This document shows, piece by piece, positions 63,967 to 64,000 of a DNA stretch of 64,000 bases. Origin of the DNA: Flavobacteriales bacterium (GTDB lineage: Bacteria; Bacteroidota; Bacteroidia; Flavobacteriales_F; PHOS-HE28); the NCBI GenBank assembly GCA_016717225.1, contig JADKGB010000006.1:62001-126000 (forward strand). The letters are read 5' to 3'. The translations under genes were made by a program, and so were the position numbers. A model generated the notes under the pieces. That model was given only the letters and a program-made list of their open reading frames with translations, was not told the DNA's origin and made no database searches. Numbering within the stretch: the first letter of the stretch is position 1; each line of letters begins with the position of its first letter.

Positions 63967-64000
63967 GTCCTGCCCAAGAATACCCGATCCAGGGTATTTC

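Overview
The window looks like a chromosomal segment from a Bacteroidota bacterium, most likely Flavobacteriales-like with fairly high G+C. The evidence is several exported proteins with C-terminal type IX secretion (T9SS) sorting domains, a Wzc-type tyrosine kinase with a tyrosine-rich tail, an exosortase of the Bacteroidota CNGL type with a tiny PID-CTERM-like substrate, a Cbp1-type lipoprotein, and TAnnTTTG-like -7 boxes. No rRNA, tRNA or CRISPR array was recognised.

Layout. 1-3.2 kb (minus strand): a compact exosortase locus in the order PID-CTERM-like protein, exosortase, small membrane protein, family 2 glycosyltransferase, serine-acetyltransferase-like enzyme and an SGNH-like protein cut by the window edge. 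Almost every gene here is broken by single-base indels, many of them in short homopolymers. 3.5-26.4 kb: a large surface polysaccharide cluster. It has a Wzc co-polymerase/tyrosine kinase, a Wzm/Wzt ABC exporter, a sulfotransferase, a NeuD-type acetyltransferase, a DegT aminotransferase, a WbqC protein, six glycosyltransferases, GalE and an MBOAT/SGNH O-acylation pair. A minus-strand operon inside it carries TylF and FkbM methyltransferases and an unusual ATP-grasp/HAD fusion. A short gene at 10.2 kb looks like a deletion product joining the start of a methyltransferase to the end of a second sulfotransferase. 26.4-37.5 kb: housekeeping and lineage-specific genes (glyA, three exported unknowns, an HTTM/DUF5819-type membrane pair, fumarylacetoacetase, a bifunctional ppGpp synthetase/hydrolase), then a 42-bp tandem repeat, a fibronectin-III-like protein and a LuxR-type regulator with a degenerate receiver.

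37.7-46.3 kb: T9SS-exported proteins, including one of about 1550 residues. The arrangement suggests an old tandem duplication of a roughly 2.2-kb unit. 46.4-64 kb: mixed functions. These are a Fur-family regulator, a STAS antagonist, purA, a frameshifted RsmF-type RNA methyltransferase, a TonB-like protein, a DUF1883 pair, a tandem universal stress protein, an orphan SiaC, TPR proteins, a Cbp1-like lipoprotein, a Spy-like Cys-rich protein, a dienoyl-CoA-reductase-like SDR, a protein with an exact 25-residue repeat, a MoxR/VWA pair, another T9SS protein and a nitroreductase.

How it fits together. The 3.5-26 kb block probably builds, decorates (sulfate, acetyl, methyl, amino-sugar) and exports a surface polysaccharide through the ABC route under BY-kinase control. 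The exosortase locus beside it, with its own glycosyltransferase and acetyltransferase, may add an anchored, modified micro-protein to the same surface. Frameshifts cluster in the first 6.2 kb and recur only near 30.2, 48.8 and 49.2 kb. The sites that could be resolved are repaired by one-base changes, mostly in homopolymers, so most look like sequencing errors rather than gene decay.
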